Assembly: GCA_020854115.1 (NCBI GenBank) | Contig: JADZGC010000006.1 | Location: 1-51,561, forward strand | DNA: 51,561 nt | Direction: 5' to 3' | DNA from: a bacterium | GTDB lineage: Bacteria > Patescibacteriota > Saccharimonadia > CAILAD01 > GCA-016700035 | Part shown: piece by piece, positions 1-8,902 of the stretch | How positions within the stretch are numbered: position 1 is the first letter of the stretch | Layout of the letters: every line of letters begins with the position of its first letter | Made by a program: the position numbers and the translations under genes | Notes under the pieces: generated by a model | Database searches by the model: none | Told to the model about the DNA's origin: nothing | The model's input: only the letters and a program-made list of their open reading frames with translations

Positions 1-1
1 A

Positions 2-235
2 ATCGCCGGCAAAACCGGTACCGCACAGGTGCCGCGTGCCGACGGGAAGGGCTATGAAGAAAATAAAAACGTCGGAAGCTTCGTTGGTTTTGCGCCGGTG
101 GGTGATCCAAAGTTTATTATTATGGTGCGCATCGACTATCCGCAAACCAATACGTTCGCGGAGCGCAGTGCCGTACCTGCCTTTGCTGAAATTACAAAAG
201 AACTCTTCAAATACTACAACCTCCCGCCAAGCTAG
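2..235 (+). CDS. Penicillin-binding protein (FtsI/PBP2-type transpeptidase), C-terminal fragment
   Basis: Only the 3' end is inside the window. The frame is open from base 2 and carries KTGT at residues 4-7 of the visible part, the third active-site motif of class B penicillin-binding transpeptidases. The rest (GSFVGFAP followed by a VRIDYPQ strand) matches the end of that domain. The protein would cross-link peptidoglycan outside the membrane. Lying directly before mraY, ftsW and murG, it is most likely the division transpeptidase FtsI. PBP2/SpoVD-type proteins have the same C-terminus, so no symbol is given. It stops with TAG at 233-235, and 28 bases separate it from mraY. Confidence 0.85.
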   Translation: MAGKTGTAQVPRADGKGYEENKNVGSFVGFAPVGDPKFIIMVRIDYPQTNTFAERSAVPAFAEITKELFKYYNLPPS

Positions 236-242
236 AGCGTGA

Positions 243-248
243 TATAAT
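243..248 (+). promoter_or_regulatory. Possible internal promoter (extended -10) before mraY
   Basis: TATAAT preceded by TGA (extended -10 form TGN-TATAAT) lies 15 bases before the mraY ATG. No matching -35 hexamer is seen. It sits just after the stop of the transpeptidase gene and could drive mraY-ftsW-murG-ftsQ separately. An AAGGAA Shine-Dalgarno-like stretch lies between it and the start codon. Confidence 0.4.
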
Positions 249-263
249 ACTCAAGGAAACCGT

Positions 264-1319
264 ATGCAATCAGCAATCAATTTTGACCCAATCACCACCG
301 CCGTTATGCCTGTACTTATTGTGGCATTTTTTAGCTTTCTGCTAGCCATGCTCGGTACCCCAATCTATACGTATTTTGCTTTTAAACATAAGGCTTGGAA
401 AGTAGCACGCACCAATGCAGTTACGGGTGAGGCTGCACCTATCTATCAAAAACTCCACGCCGCCAAGCATCGCAGGAACATCCCCACCATGGCCGGTATT
501 GTCATGATCGTCGTAGTCGGCTTAGTGATCGGCGCACTACGTTGGTATCTCGATCCAGCTATCTATCGCAAAGAATTGCTGCTGCCACTCTTCGGATTCG
601 TCGGTGCGGGCTGTATGGGCTTACTCGATGACTACCTGAATATCCGTGGTCAAGATAAGCGAGTAGCTGGGCTGCGCGCGCCCCTCAAACTTGCCCTTAC
701 GCTCATGATAGCCCTGATCGGAGCATTGTATTTTTATTACAAACTTGGCTACAGCTTGATTCATATCCCCGCAGTTGGAGATTTTGAACTGGGTGTTTTC
801 TACATTCCGCTCTTCATGCTGGTCATCGTGTCCACAGCAAATGCTGTAAACATTAGTGACGGGCTCGATGGGCTTTCCGGCGGGCTAACAGCCTTAGCCT
901 ACAGTGCCTTCGCTATCATTGCGTTTTTCCAGGGGCTGACATGGCTGGCGGCATTCTGCGCTTCAGTCGTTGGAGTCGTACTGGCATACACCTGGTTTAA
1001 TATCCACCCAGCACGATTCTTCATGGGGGACAGCGGATCATTTGCACTAGGGACGGGTCTCGGCATGGTCGCCATGCTAACTAATAGCGTGTTCGTCCTG
1101 CCGATCATTGGCCTAGTATTTGTGATCGAGGCAGGCTCCAGTGTTATTCAGATCGTTTCAAAGCGAATCTTCAAACGAAAGGTATTTCTCTCGGCGCCGA
1201 TCCATCATCATCTTGAAGCTATTGGCTGGCCTGAGACCAAGATCACTATGCGCTTTTGGGTAATCGGGGCCGTTTCAGCAACACTAGGTCTGATTATCGG
1301 CTTAATAGCCAAAGGCTAA
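264..1319 (+). CDS. mraY: Phospho-N-acetylmuramoyl-pentapeptide transferase MraY
   Basis: Transfers phospho-MurNAc-pentapeptide from UDP to undecaprenyl phosphate, giving lipid I at the inner face of the membrane. The 351-residue length is normal for the family. Recognisable motifs in order are DDYLNIRG (Asp-Asp pair that binds the carrier/Mg2+), NAVNISDGLDGLSGG, FMGDSGSFALG and the C-terminal APIHHHLEAIGWPE histidine motif. About ten hydrophobic segments are visible. It lies between the transpeptidase and ftsW with 3 bases to ftsW, so it is almost certainly in one transcript with ftsW, murG and the ftsQ-like gene. The start is the ATG 6-8 bases after AAGGAA. Confidence 0.97.
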   Translation: MQSAINFDPITTAVMPVLIVAFFSFLLAMLGTPIYTYFAFKHKAWKVARTNAVTGEAAPIYQKLHAAKHRRNIPTMAGIVMIVVVGLVIGALRWYLDPAIYRKELLLPLFGFVGAGCMGLLDDYLNIRGQDKRVAGLRAPLKLALTLMIALIGALYFYYKLGYSLIHIPAVGDFELGVFYIPLFMLVIVSTANAVNISDGLDGLSGGLTALAYSAFAIIAFFQGLTWLAAFCASVVGVVLAYTWFNIHPARFFMGDSGSFALGTGLGMVAMLTNSVFVLPIIGLVFVIEAGSSVIQIVSKRIFKRKVFLSAPIHHHLEAIGWPETKITMRFWVIGAVSATLGLIIGLIAKG

Positions 1320-1322
1320 CCC

Positions 1323-2543
1323 ATGCTGTCTGACTTTCGCCTCCGGCAATCACATCGGCCTGACTATTTTCTTGGTCTTCTCGTCATACTCCTCGTGGCG
1401 ATTGGCATGATTGTCATTTATTCCACGGGGGCTATAGTTAACTTCAATATCTCGGGTGGTACCAGTGATCGCAACAGCTTCTTCACCAACCAAGCAATCA
1501 GCTTTTCTGTTGGTATTGTTGGCTGGCTCATAGCATCGCGTTTCAATTACACTGCCTGGCGCAGCTGGGCTCCCTGGATGCTACTCGCTTCCGGTTTACT
1601 CATGCTTTTGGTCTTTGTGCCAGGTATATCGGGATCCTCACGAGGTGCTAGTCGCTGGATTCGACTCGGTCCAGCCAGCTTTCAGCCAGCTGAGTTCTTA
1701 AAACTATCGCTCATCCTATACGTCGCATCGTGGGCCGACACCCACCGAGAACAGTTACGAACCATCAGACAAGGGCTTGTGCCGATTATGGCATTATTTG
1801 CTGTCGCTACGGTACTGACAATAGTCATGCAACGAGACATGGGGACGGGTATTGTACTTATATCGGCAGGGCTCGCTGTATACTTCATGTCAGAAGTGCC
1901 GATCTGGATATTTAGCGCCCTCGTGAGCAGCGTTATTGCTGGAGCATTACTGATGGTAGTTATCTTCCCATACCGATTAGCTCGAGTGGCTACATTCTTT
2001 AACCATAAAGATGACCTGACTGGCGCTGACTACCACATCAATCAAGCCTTGATCACACTTGGGAGCGGGGGATTACTTGGCCGCGGTCTAGGCAATAGCC
2101 TACAGTCATATGGATACCTCCCAGAATCGACTAATGACTCTATTTTCGCCATCATAGGCGAGCAATTCGGATTATGGGGGACCCTATCGGTCGTGGTGCT
2201 ATTCACGCTTTTACTTTGGCGCTGTACTCGTATCGTCTTACGAGCACCTGATCACTTCGCACGTATGGTGGCGGCCGGCATTACCACTTGGATCACGATA
2301 CAGGCATTCATCAATATTGCGGCCATGCTCAATATCATCCCCCTGACAGGCATCCCATTACCGTTTATCAGCTTTGGAGGTACCAGCCTGCTAGCCAGCA
2401 TGATCGCGGTCGGAATCATGCAAAATATTTCACGACACACCGAAAGGGAGGCTGCCGATGCGAATCGTACTCTCAGGCGGCGGAACCGGCGGACACGCTA
2501 CGCCGCTCCTAGCCTTGAGCACAGCGCTCAAGCATCTGAATAA
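1323..2543 (+). CDS. ftsW: FtsW/RodA-family lipid II polymerase (SEDS protein)
   Basis: SEDS-family integral membrane glycosyltransferase that polymerises lipid II together with a class B PBP. At 406 residues it has about ten membrane segments and the family hallmark near the C-terminus (PLTGIPLPFISFGGTSLL). SRWIRLGPASFQPAEFLKL in the middle is also typical. Location between mraY and murG favours FtsW over RodA. Its last 86 bases overlap the start of murG in another frame, an unusually long overlap that suggests translational coupling. The basic tail (about residues 380-406), which lies in the overlap, is rich in Arg. Confidence 0.93.
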   Translation: MLSDFRLRQSHRPDYFLGLLVILLVAIGMIVIYSTGAIVNFNISGGTSDRNSFFTNQAISFSVGIVGWLIASRFNYTAWRSWAPWMLLASGLLMLLVFVPGISGSSRGASRWIRLGPASFQPAEFLKLSLILYVASWADTHREQLRTIRQGLVPIMALFAVATVLTIVMQRDMGTGIVLISAGLAVYFMSEVPIWIFSALVSSVIAGALLMVVIFPYRLARVATFFNHKDDLTGADYHINQALITLGSGGLLGRGLGNSLQSYGYLPESTNDSIFAIIGEQFGLWGTLSVVVLFTLLLWRCTRIVLRAPDHFARMVAAGITTWITIQAFINIAAMLNIIPLTGIPLPFISFGGTSLLASMIAVGIMQNISRHTEREAADANRTLRRRNRRTRYAAPSLEHSAQASE

Positions 2544-3585
2544 ATCACCACACCTAGAACTGCACTATATCGGCTCGGGCTCCAGTCTCGAGCAAACGAT
2601 AGCCGATCAGGCTCATATGACGTACCATAGTATCCTCAGCGGTAAGTACCGCCGCTATGGACGAGGGGTACGAGAGCTATTTGACGTGCGAACGATCCAC
2701 AAGAACATGCAAGATAGCACTCGTTTCTTACGTGGCGTGCAGCAAGCCAAAGTCATCCTCCGTCAAATTCAACCCGATGTCGTGTTTGTAAATGGTGGCT
2801 ACGTCGGCCTACCGGTTGGACTCGCGGCCTCACTTTTACGAATTCCGCTTATTATTCATGAGTCAGATACTGTAATGGGTCTCACTAATCGCATCCTCGC
2901 CCGACGCGCTAGCATCGTGGCTACCGGCTTTCCAGTTTCAGTCTACCCCAAGAAGTTGCAAGGAAAACTTGTCCATGTCGGGAACCTTGTCTCGGAAGTA
3001 TTTTCGTCCAAAACACCATACACCCGCTCGAAAAAAGACCCAGTCCTGCTTGTCATGGGGGGATCAACTGGTGCGAGAATTATCAATGAAACCATATGGC
3101 ATAGCCTGACCACACTCGCCACACATGTACAGATCATTCACCAAACTGGCGAGCATAGCATCACTGAAGCCAACGCCATACGATCCCAGCTACCTAAACA
3201 CCTACGTACACGCTACGCGCCCTTCGCATTTACTGAGTCACACAAACTGGCTGAATATATGTGTACTGCCGATATTGTCATCTCACGTGCCGGCGCAAAT
3301 AGTATCTTCGAGTTAGCAGCCGCCGGAAAACCAGCAATCATTATCCCGCTTGCTACGGCAGCAAATAATCATCAGGTGCGTAACGCAACGCATCTACGCC
3401 AACATCAGGCTGCAGAGGTTCTGACTGAAAGCGAACTAACACCTGAGCGCTTACAAGAAGTCATTCTGCACCTCATAAAGCATACTACCATTCGCACCGC
3501 GCTAGGAAGAAACCTTCTCAAGCTCGCCACCCCTCGAGCAGCCAGCAACTTAGCGCAGATCATCCTTAAGAAAGGAAAACACTAA
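2458..3585 (+). CDS. murG: UDP-GlcNAc:lipid I GlcNAc transferase MurG
   Basis: Adds GlcNAc to lipid I to make lipid II, as a peripheral enzyme on the cytoplasmic face. 375 residues, normal length. The N-terminal GGGTGGHATPLLAL motif binds the acceptor. VMGGSTGARIINE and SRAGANSIFELAAAGKPAI in the C-terminal half form the UDP-GlcNAc site of the GT28 fold. The ATG is inside ftsW, just after AAAGGGAGG, a strong Shine-Dalgarno that supports this start despite the long overlap. The stop overlaps the ATG of the following gene (TAATG), so the two are translationally coupled. Confidence 0.96.
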   Translation: MRIVLSGGGTGGHATPLLALSTALKHLNKSPHLELHYIGSGSSLEQTIADQAHMTYHSILSGKYRRYGRGVRELFDVRTIHKNMQDSTRFLRGVQQAKVILRQIQPDVVFVNGGYVGLPVGLAASLLRIPLIIHESDTVMGLTNRILARRASIVATGFPVSVYPKKLQGKLVHVGNLVSEVFSSKTPYTRSKKDPVLLVMGGSTGARIINETIWHSLTTLATHVQIIHQTGEHSITEANAIRSQLPKHLRTRYAPFAFTESHKLAEYMCTADIVISRAGANSIFELAAAGKPAIIIPLATAANNHQVRNATHLRQHQAAEVLTESELTPERLQEVILHLIKHTTIRTALGRNLLKLATPRAASNLAQIILKKGKH

Positions 3586-4424
3586 TGCAAGAACGGCGCG
3601 TGCGTCGACAACGAGGCACCGCCCCAGCCCTTCCCAGCGAAGTCGGGCGAGCTCGTCGGCCAATCTTTCAGGCTCACGGCGAAGCACCCAAACGCCCCAA
3701 ACTATGGCGCAAATGGTTCGTGAGAGCCGGTAGTATCGCTGCTATCTTGAGTCTCGTATGGATGCTATTCTTATCGAGCTGGTTCGACGTACGAGGGTTC
3801 GAAGTCAAAGGCAGTACCTCAATCTCTGCTGAAGACGTACAAAAAACCTTTGATCAATACGTCCGCCAACACCCAACTGAACGCAATATTTTCTTCTTCA
3901 ATAGTCAGCGCTTTAAGGAGGCATTGCAAAAATCATACCCCACTATCACCCAACTGAACATAAACCGAACACTGTTTTTGAAAGTCACCGTGTCTCTGAG
4001 AGAGTCAAATGCCGCGCTCATTTGGCAAGTCGGGAATACGAACTGGATATTAGGGGACGATGGCCGTATTCTCGAGAGAGCGTCAGGGGCAGAGCAGCAG
4101 CTTGGGGTCGTGCAAGATACAGCCCAGCTACCCGTAAAAACAGGGGACAAAGTAGTAGACCGAAACTTTGTGAGTTTTGTGCGTCAGCTGAATGCCCTTG
4201 CCCCACAAAACAATATCTTCATCTCTAGCGTAGTAGTACGCAATACAACAATCGAGATTGATCTTCGAATACAAAATAATATTTTGGTGAAATGCGATAG
4301 CACTAGGGGAGTACGAGAACAACTTGATGCAATTCGCAAGACACTCGATACTGCCGATCGAACGCGAACGCCGATTACACAATACATCGATGTGCGCATA
4401 CCGGGCAGAGCCTTCTACAAATAA
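3585..4424 (+). CDS. ftsQ: FtsQ/DivIB-like division protein with POTRA domain
   Basis: Bitopic membrane protein of the divisome. Residues 1-45 are a basic, Arg/Pro-rich cytoplasmic tail. About 46-66 is a single hydrophobic segment. A POTRA-like fold begins at WFDVRGFEVKGSTSISAEDV, and a beta-rich domain of FtsQ/DivIB type follows. Sequence conservation in this family is low, so the call rests on architecture plus position after murG, which is canonical for dcw clusters. It shares one base with the murG stop. ftsA and ftsZ do not follow. The gene is the last on this strand before a convergent unit. Confidence 0.85.
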   Translation: MQERRVRRQRGTAPALPSEVGRARRPIFQAHGEAPKRPKLWRKWFVRAGSIAAILSLVWMLFLSSWFDVRGFEVKGSTSISAEDVQKTFDQYVRQHPTERNIFFFNSQRFKEALQKSYPTITQLNINRTLFLKVTVSLRESNAALIWQVGNTNWILGDDGRILERASGAEQQLGVVQDTAQLPVKTGDKVVDRNFVSFVRQLNALAPQNNIFISSVVVRNTTIEIDLRIQNNILVKCDSTRGVREQLDAIRKTLDTADRTRTPITQYIDVRIPGRAFYK

Positions 4425-4876
4425 ATCAATGTGAAATGTGATCGTTTCACAAGTATATGAGGGGGCGCGAGCATGCGCCATGAATACTAACTACTAGTTG
4501 GATGCAAGCAAGAAAAAAAAGGGGGGCACAGACGTAGTCGTCGAGTCAGCCCACGCAAAAGCCTAGTTAGAATTAATGAATATTTCACGCGCGCCGATAA
4601 ACATTTCACAGACAATAACAAATCGTATCTAACTAGCTATGTATAAATCCACGCTACAGATCACCGCATACTTAAGAACAAATACATGCAACCCACACAC
4701 CCATGCAAGTACTACATACCCGCCCGCACATTTATAGACGCAACATAGAAACTTGAGCACAACAACGCTCAGAGCTAGAATGTCGTAAAATATACATTGT
4801 GCGACATTTGAATTTATTTACATTCTTGACGTTATGGTATCGTGGACTACATCATGAATTGACTCAAATATGCGCG
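4425..4876. other. Convergent intergenic region without a recognisable gene
   Basis: A 452-base gap between two converging genes, AT-rich and without a credible ORF or a T-tailed terminator. Visible structure: TGTGAAA/TTTCACA dyad (4430-4436 with 4445-4451), GGCGC/GCGCC stem (4464-4468 with 4475-4479), a purine run at 4511-4526, a 9-base perfect inverted repeat CTAGTTAGA/TCTAACTAG (4563-4571 with 4628-4636), and AATGTCG/CGACATT (4779-4785 with 4802-4808). None is followed by a clear T-run. I cannot assign a function. Confidence 0.5.
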
Positions 4877-7627
4877 TTAGCGTCGAGAACTCGTATTGTG
4901 CCGCCGGCTATTACGGTTACGGTTACGGTTGCGGTTCCTATTTGCGCCACCGTCACGACTATTGCCGTGTTGAGCGTCCCGCTTCCGGTCTGACGTACCG
5001 TTCTTATCGTGAGCAGCCCTAATGAGCTCAGAGTAGTTGCGAGGCTGAGCATCTGCCACTTCGAGGCGTGGGCGAGTAGGCTGCTGAGCTTGAGCCATAC
5101 GTGCAAACTGGTCTTGCTGGCCGCCAGCGCTAGAGTGCGAACGAGACTGATCATCGCCCGACTTAGCTGCATCCTCGTGAAACCCACTCCACATCGCGAT
5201 TTCAGCCTCCACCTGCTCTCTTGGACGATTGTACATCGAGCGAGAATAGTCAGAAATTTCACGCGTGAAATCATGTGTTGGTTCTGGCAGGCGCAAGGTC
5301 TTTGCAGAGAATGGTACGCTCGTCTCCCCGTCTATCGACATGGTTACGTAGATGTTCTGAATCGAGAGATTCTGCAAATCAGTTGGCTCGAAGCTTGGCT
5401 CAAAATACCGCGACAAAGCAGCTGCATCATCAGCCCCTACTCGGAAGGTCACCATACTTCCGACGTTACCAAAAACCGCATCACGCACCTCTGGCGCCAT
5501 CTGCGCAACGTACTGGTTTGCAACCGTCAGATAGAGTCCATACTTACGTGCTTCAGAGAGAATAACTGCAAACGACTCTGTCGCAAAGTTTTGAAACTCG
5601 TCAACATACAGATAAAACGGACGTCGCTCAGTAAGCCCAATATTCGCACGACTCATGGCAGCCAACTGAATCTTTGTAATCAAGAGGGCTCCGAGAGTGC
5701 TGGCATTGTCCTCCCCTAACCGACCGCGCGAGAGATCACACACCAAAATCTTCCCTTCATCCATAATCTTACGGATATCAAAGCCGGACTTAGTTTGACC
5801 GATAATGTTTCTGATTAACGGGTTAGCCGTGAAGGCCCCTACTTTGTTGAGGATTGGTGCAACCGCTTCTGTCGCAAACTTGTCGTTCCATGAAGCAAAC
5901 TCATTTACCCAGAAGGCCTTAACCTGCAAGTCTTTGACTTGGGCAACGACTTCATTGCGATACTTCTTATCGGTCAACATGCGAGTGATACCGAGCAAGT
6001 TCGGATTATCGGTCTCGAGCAGTGCCAGCAGTGTGAAGCGCAAGATGTGCTCGAGTCGAGGACCCCAAGAGTCTGCGAACATCTTCTTCAAGACGCCGAT
6101 GATTTCTGAGGCGATTGCCCCACGCATATTTGGGTCATCATTCTCCATTGGGTTGAAGGCTATCGGGTTGTCGATGTCATGTGGATTGAAGTACACCACA
6201 TCCTTAATGCGATGCTCCGGGATGAATTTGATAGCATCTTGCGCAAAGTCTCCGTGCGGGTCGACGATGGCAAAACCTTGATTATGATAGATATCACTCA
6301 ACGTAAGCAGCAAGAGCAAGAATGACTTACCAACACCGGATTTACCAATGATATACAAGTGACGCACACGGTCCTTACGCTTGAACCCAAACTTCAAGTT
6401 ACCCTGACGGAAGGTCGTGGTACCAATGAGACTCAATTCTTCCTGTGGTGTATTTGCCAACGTAGGCACATTTGTCGGTGGCTCACCAACCTTCGTCGTC
6501 GTCCAGGCAATGCTAGGCGTCTCGACGCTGGTATGCGGTAAGTGATAGAGACTCGCCAGCTCCTCAACATTGAGAATCATATTCGTCGAATCGAGGTATC
6601 GAGCTCGATAATCTTGCATTGCTTCGGCAGTAGTGTCATAGCCGCCACCGACTAAGCTATTGAGATTGATGGTATTAAATTGCTTGAACCCGCCGAATAA
6701 GGCCTGGAGGCGCTGCTTGGCATGATCTGCACTGTCGCCGATGTACGCCACACGCACCTTGACTTCATACCCAATCTTCTCAGCCTTGGTTTCGATCGCT
6801 GCATTGACGGTCGTTTGTCCTGGTGAAAGCTCCTTCTTGTCATCTTTTGAAGGAGCCCGATCTCCCCACTCAGGTGGCATAAAGAGTGCGCGTAAGACGT
6901 TCATAGCCAACTCAAACGGCAGAAAAATGATGCGCTGTTCCCAGTTATGAAACCAGCCGGTAGGCTTCCCTTCCTTGGACTCTTTGATGTATTGCAGGCT
7001 CTTAGCGTGCCACGAGTCATCAACCGGGCGAATCAAGAACTGTACCCAGAGCTGTTCATTATCCTCGAGTGTAGCAAGTACTGTCGTAATGCCAGCCAGT
7101 GGATCAACTTCAAAAGTCTGAAACGTACGCAAGGGATAAATAAAATCTTTAGTCGTCTTCACTTCTGAGACAACGGTAAGCCTATCATCGATCGGTTGCG
7201 CGGCATAATCCTCAACATCTTTGAGGATCTGCACAGTCGGGTATTGGGCGTAGATCTGGCTCTCGACGTAGTCGCTGAGGTGTTTCGGTACCCAGATGTA
7301 GAAGTTGATTACATGATCAACCGACACAATCTCGAAGCTCAGATGCTCCTGGATCGACCCCTCTGCATCAAGCTCGGTCTTTGGTCGCAAAATCCCATGC
7401 AGCGAAGCGAAGAGTGATTCGGCGGAGAGTTCTTTTTTATCATTATTCTTCGGTACAATGATCTGCAAAAGCGTATGTTCTACTTGCGACACATACTCAG
7501 TGCGTCGTCGATTCTGCCAGATTTGCCAAATCAGATATCCAGCTATCAGGGTCCAGCCCCAATACTGAAACAAAGCGATGCCGAGTATAGAGAAGACGGC
7601 TCCAAATATTTGTACGAGAAAATCCAT
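4877..7627 (-). CDS. TraG/VirD4-type (DUF87-like) membrane-anchored DNA-translocation ATPase
   Basis: A 916-residue ATPase of the type IV secretion coupling protein/DUF87 class. Residues 5-36 are hydrophobic (membrane anchor). About 40-400 is a family-specific region. Walker A is GKSGVGKS at 428-435, followed by FAIVDPHGD. Walker B is FYLYVDEFQNFAT with Asp676-Glu677, followed by the SEARKYGLYLTVANQY segment typical of TraD/TraG C-terminal domains. The last ~110 residues are hydrophilic and end in Asn-Arg repeats. Such proteins move DNA or protein through membranes. No other secretion gene is nearby, so its partner system is unknown. The -10 TACAAT ends 7 bases before ATG, suggesting a leaderless mRNA. 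Confidence 0.85.
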   Translation of the reverse strand: MDFLVQIFGAVFSILGIALFQYWGWTLIAGYLIWQIWQNRRRTEYVSQVEHTLLQIIVPKNNDKKELSAESLFASLHGILRPKTELDAEGSIQEHLSFEIVSVDHVINFYIWVPKHLSDYVESQIYAQYPTVQILKDVEDYAAQPIDDRLTVVSEVKTTKDFIYPLRTFQTFEVDPLAGITTVLATLEDNEQLWVQFLIRPVDDSWHAKSLQYIKESKEGKPTGWFHNWEQRIIFLPFELAMNVLRALFMPPEWGDRAPSKDDKKELSPGQTTVNAAIETKAEKIGYEVKVRVAYIGDSADHAKQRLQALFGGFKQFNTINLNSLVGGGYDTTAEAMQDYRARYLDSTNMILNVEELASLYHLPHTSVETPSIAWTTTKVGEPPTNVPTLANTPQEELSLIGTTTFRQGNLKFGFKRKDRVRHLYIIGKSGVGKSFLLLLLTLSDIYHNQGFAIVDPHGDFAQDAIKFIPEHRIKDVVYFNPHDIDNPIAFNPMENDDPNMRGAIASEIIGVLKKMFADSWGPRLEHILRFTLLALLETDNPNLLGITRMLTDKKYRNEVVAQVKDLQVKAFWVNEFASWNDKFATEAVAPILNKVGAFTANPLIRNIIGQTKSGFDIRKIMDEGKILVCDLSRGRLGEDNASTLGALLITKIQLAAMSRANIGLTERRPFYLYVDEFQNFATESFAVILSEARKYGLYLTVANQYVAQMAPEVRDAVFGNVGSMVTFRVGADDAAALSRYFEPSFEPTDLQNLSIQNIYVTMSIDGETSVPFSAKTLRLPEPTHDFTREISDYSRSMYNRPREQVEAEIAMWSGFHEDAAKSGDDQSRSHSSAGGQQDQFARMAQAQQPTRPRLEVADAQPRNYSELIRAAHDKNGTSDRKRDAQHGNSRDGGANRNRNRNRNRNSRRHNTSSRR
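4911..4934. repeat. Hexanucleotide tandem repeat (TTACGG-type, 4 units)
   Basis: Three exact TTACGG units and one TTGCGG variant lie in the 3' end of the ATPase gene. Read on the minus strand they encode alternating Asn-Arg in the basic tail. Slippage would add or remove NR pairs without breaking the frame. Confidence 0.85.
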
Positions 7628-7634
7628 TATGCTT

Positions 7635-7640
7635 ATTGTA
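7635..7640 (-). promoter_or_regulatory. -10 element of the TraG-like ATPase gene (leaderless)
   Basis: TACAAT on the minus strand ends 7 bases before the ATG. No Shine-Dalgarno fits in the space, so the transcript should begin at or next to the start codon. No convincing -35. Confidence 0.55.
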
Positions 7641-7706
7641 CCCTACTTCGAGTCAATCTCGAGTAGATTAGGTGGTTTTGATAGTGTCTTTGTCTGCCAG
7701 CAATGA

Positions 7707-8795
7707 TTAGTCTTGCTTGGCAGGACGACCACGGCGCTTGCGTGGCTCCGGCACATAATCTGCCTTCAGGGCATACATGCCCTTCGCCACTCGTTCGAAC
7801 TGTGGCTTTTCCTGCAGATTGAGAGCGATTGTTGCGACCTTCACCTGACGGCGTGAGAGCACGCGCTTGATGATCTCTTCACGACTCAATGGTGACTCTT
7901 CCTTGAGAATTTGCGCGATGATATCGGCGACGGTACCAGCCTGATAGCCCCATTCGGCAAGTGCGTAAATACCACGACCGATCAAGACAAATCGGCTATC
8001 TTTTATGAGTTCGTTGTGTACCGCCTGAGTCGTAACTGACTTAGGATTCGCCTGAAGCTTCGAGATCTTTTCGGCAATATCGGTAAAGTGCATCGGGCGT
8101 CCAGCTTTCTTCAGCACCAAGTAGGTTTTATCACGAATACTCCTTGGATTTACCTCAGGCCAGTTGATCATCCCCCAGCTGCCGTCGAGGCTCACGATAC
8201 GCCTGGATGCACCAGCGAGCTCCTGCAAGGCGGTGGCAGCGTGAGGCCCATCAATAGCACCATGTAACTTATCAAACTTCACAGGCTTCGCGAGCCCTTT
8301 AAGCGCCAGTAAGAGCTGCTGATGGAGCTTTACGACCATATCATAATCATACATATCCGAGGCTGCGACCAGCGGGCTAATCTCATCAGTTTGCTCCACA
8401 AGAATCACTTCTGGCGTAATGCGCACTAGATAAGCCAGGTTTGAAAGATCAGCATCTGCCAAGTGCATAGCCGATGCGGCTGTCGTCAACTGACTCATTC
8501 CGCCCTGTACCTGAATATGTTTTACTAATGCCGCGCGTGCTTCGTTTTGAGCTGCAAATTGGTCACGAATCTTCGCAACGGCAGCCTTTTCTATCTGACG
8601 TACACGCTCGCGTGTAATGCCAAGCTCGGTACCAATCTGTTCGAGCGTGTGCTGATCGTGAGCCTTGATGCCATGACGCTTTGCCACGACCAATCGGTCA
8701 CGGTCTTTTTTCAATAACAACAAACTCTCGTCGATCAATTGCTCTACGAGCTCGCGAAATATAGCTTCATTGGTTGGATTTACAGATTGAGACAT
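7707..8795 (-). CDS. Sigma-70 region 4-like / HARE-HTH DNA-binding protein
   Basis: A 362-residue regulator. Residues ~45-75 (HTLEQIGTELGITRERVRQI) are a clear sigma-70 region 4 helix-turn-helix of the -35-binding type. No region 2 for -10 recognition is present. The second half contains a HARE-HTH-like winged helix (SIRDKTYLVLKKAGRPMHF through FVLIGRGIYALAEWG) and a second, related unit ending in FERVAKGMYALKADY. The C-terminus is RKRRGRPAK, an AT-hook-like GRP core in basic context. HARE-HTH modules are known from RpoE/delta of Firmicutes and from eukaryotic chromatin proteins. The role is probably transcriptional, but whether it acts as a sigma factor, delta-like subunit or nucleoid protein cannot be told. 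A strong promoter lies 49 bases upstream. Confidence 0.8.
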   Translation of the reverse strand: MSQSVNPTNEAIFRELVEQLIDESLLLLKKDRDRLVVAKRHGIKAHDQHTLEQIGTELGITRERVRQIEKAAVAKIRDQFAAQNEARAALVKHIQVQGGMSQLTTAASAMHLADADLSNLAYLVRITPEVILVEQTDEISPLVAASDMYDYDMVVKLHQQLLLALKGLAKPVKFDKLHGAIDGPHAATALQELAGASRRIVSLDGSWGMINWPEVNPRSIRDKTYLVLKKAGRPMHFTDIAEKISKLQANPKSVTTQAVHNELIKDSRFVLIGRGIYALAEWGYQAGTVADIIAQILKEESPLSREEIIKRVLSRRQVKVATIALNLQEKPQFERVAKGMYALKADYVPEPRKRRGRPAKQD

Positions 8796-8843
8796 AATAA
8801 AAATATTCCACCCACTTGTTGTTTCGATTGAAACTCAAGCACT

Positions 8844-8872
8844 ATTATATCATCTTGGATTTAGTTGGTCAA
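8844..8872 (-). promoter_or_regulatory. Consensus-type promoter of the sigma4/HARE regulator gene
   Basis: On the minus strand: TTGACC (8872-8867), 17-base spacer, TATAAT (8849-8844) preceded by TGA (extended -10). One of the best promoters in the window. The predicted transcript starts near 8837, giving a leader of about 40 bases. Confidence 0.75.
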
Positions 8873-8902
8873 CTATTCTGACTGACTTTTTACTCTGGTT
8901 TA

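Noticed and set aside
4430-4451. CRP-like operator TGTGA...TCACA
   Set aside because: Half-sites are spaced by 5 or 12 bases instead of 6, and the site lies between convergent genes where no promoter needs it.
4911-4934. Short tandem units as a possible CRISPR or iteron array
   Set aside because: Units are six bases without spacers and lie in frame in the ATPase tail.
4799-5719. Plus-strand frames opposite the TraG-like ATPase
   Set aside because: They are shadows of a gene with clear Walker motifs and show no protein-like composition.
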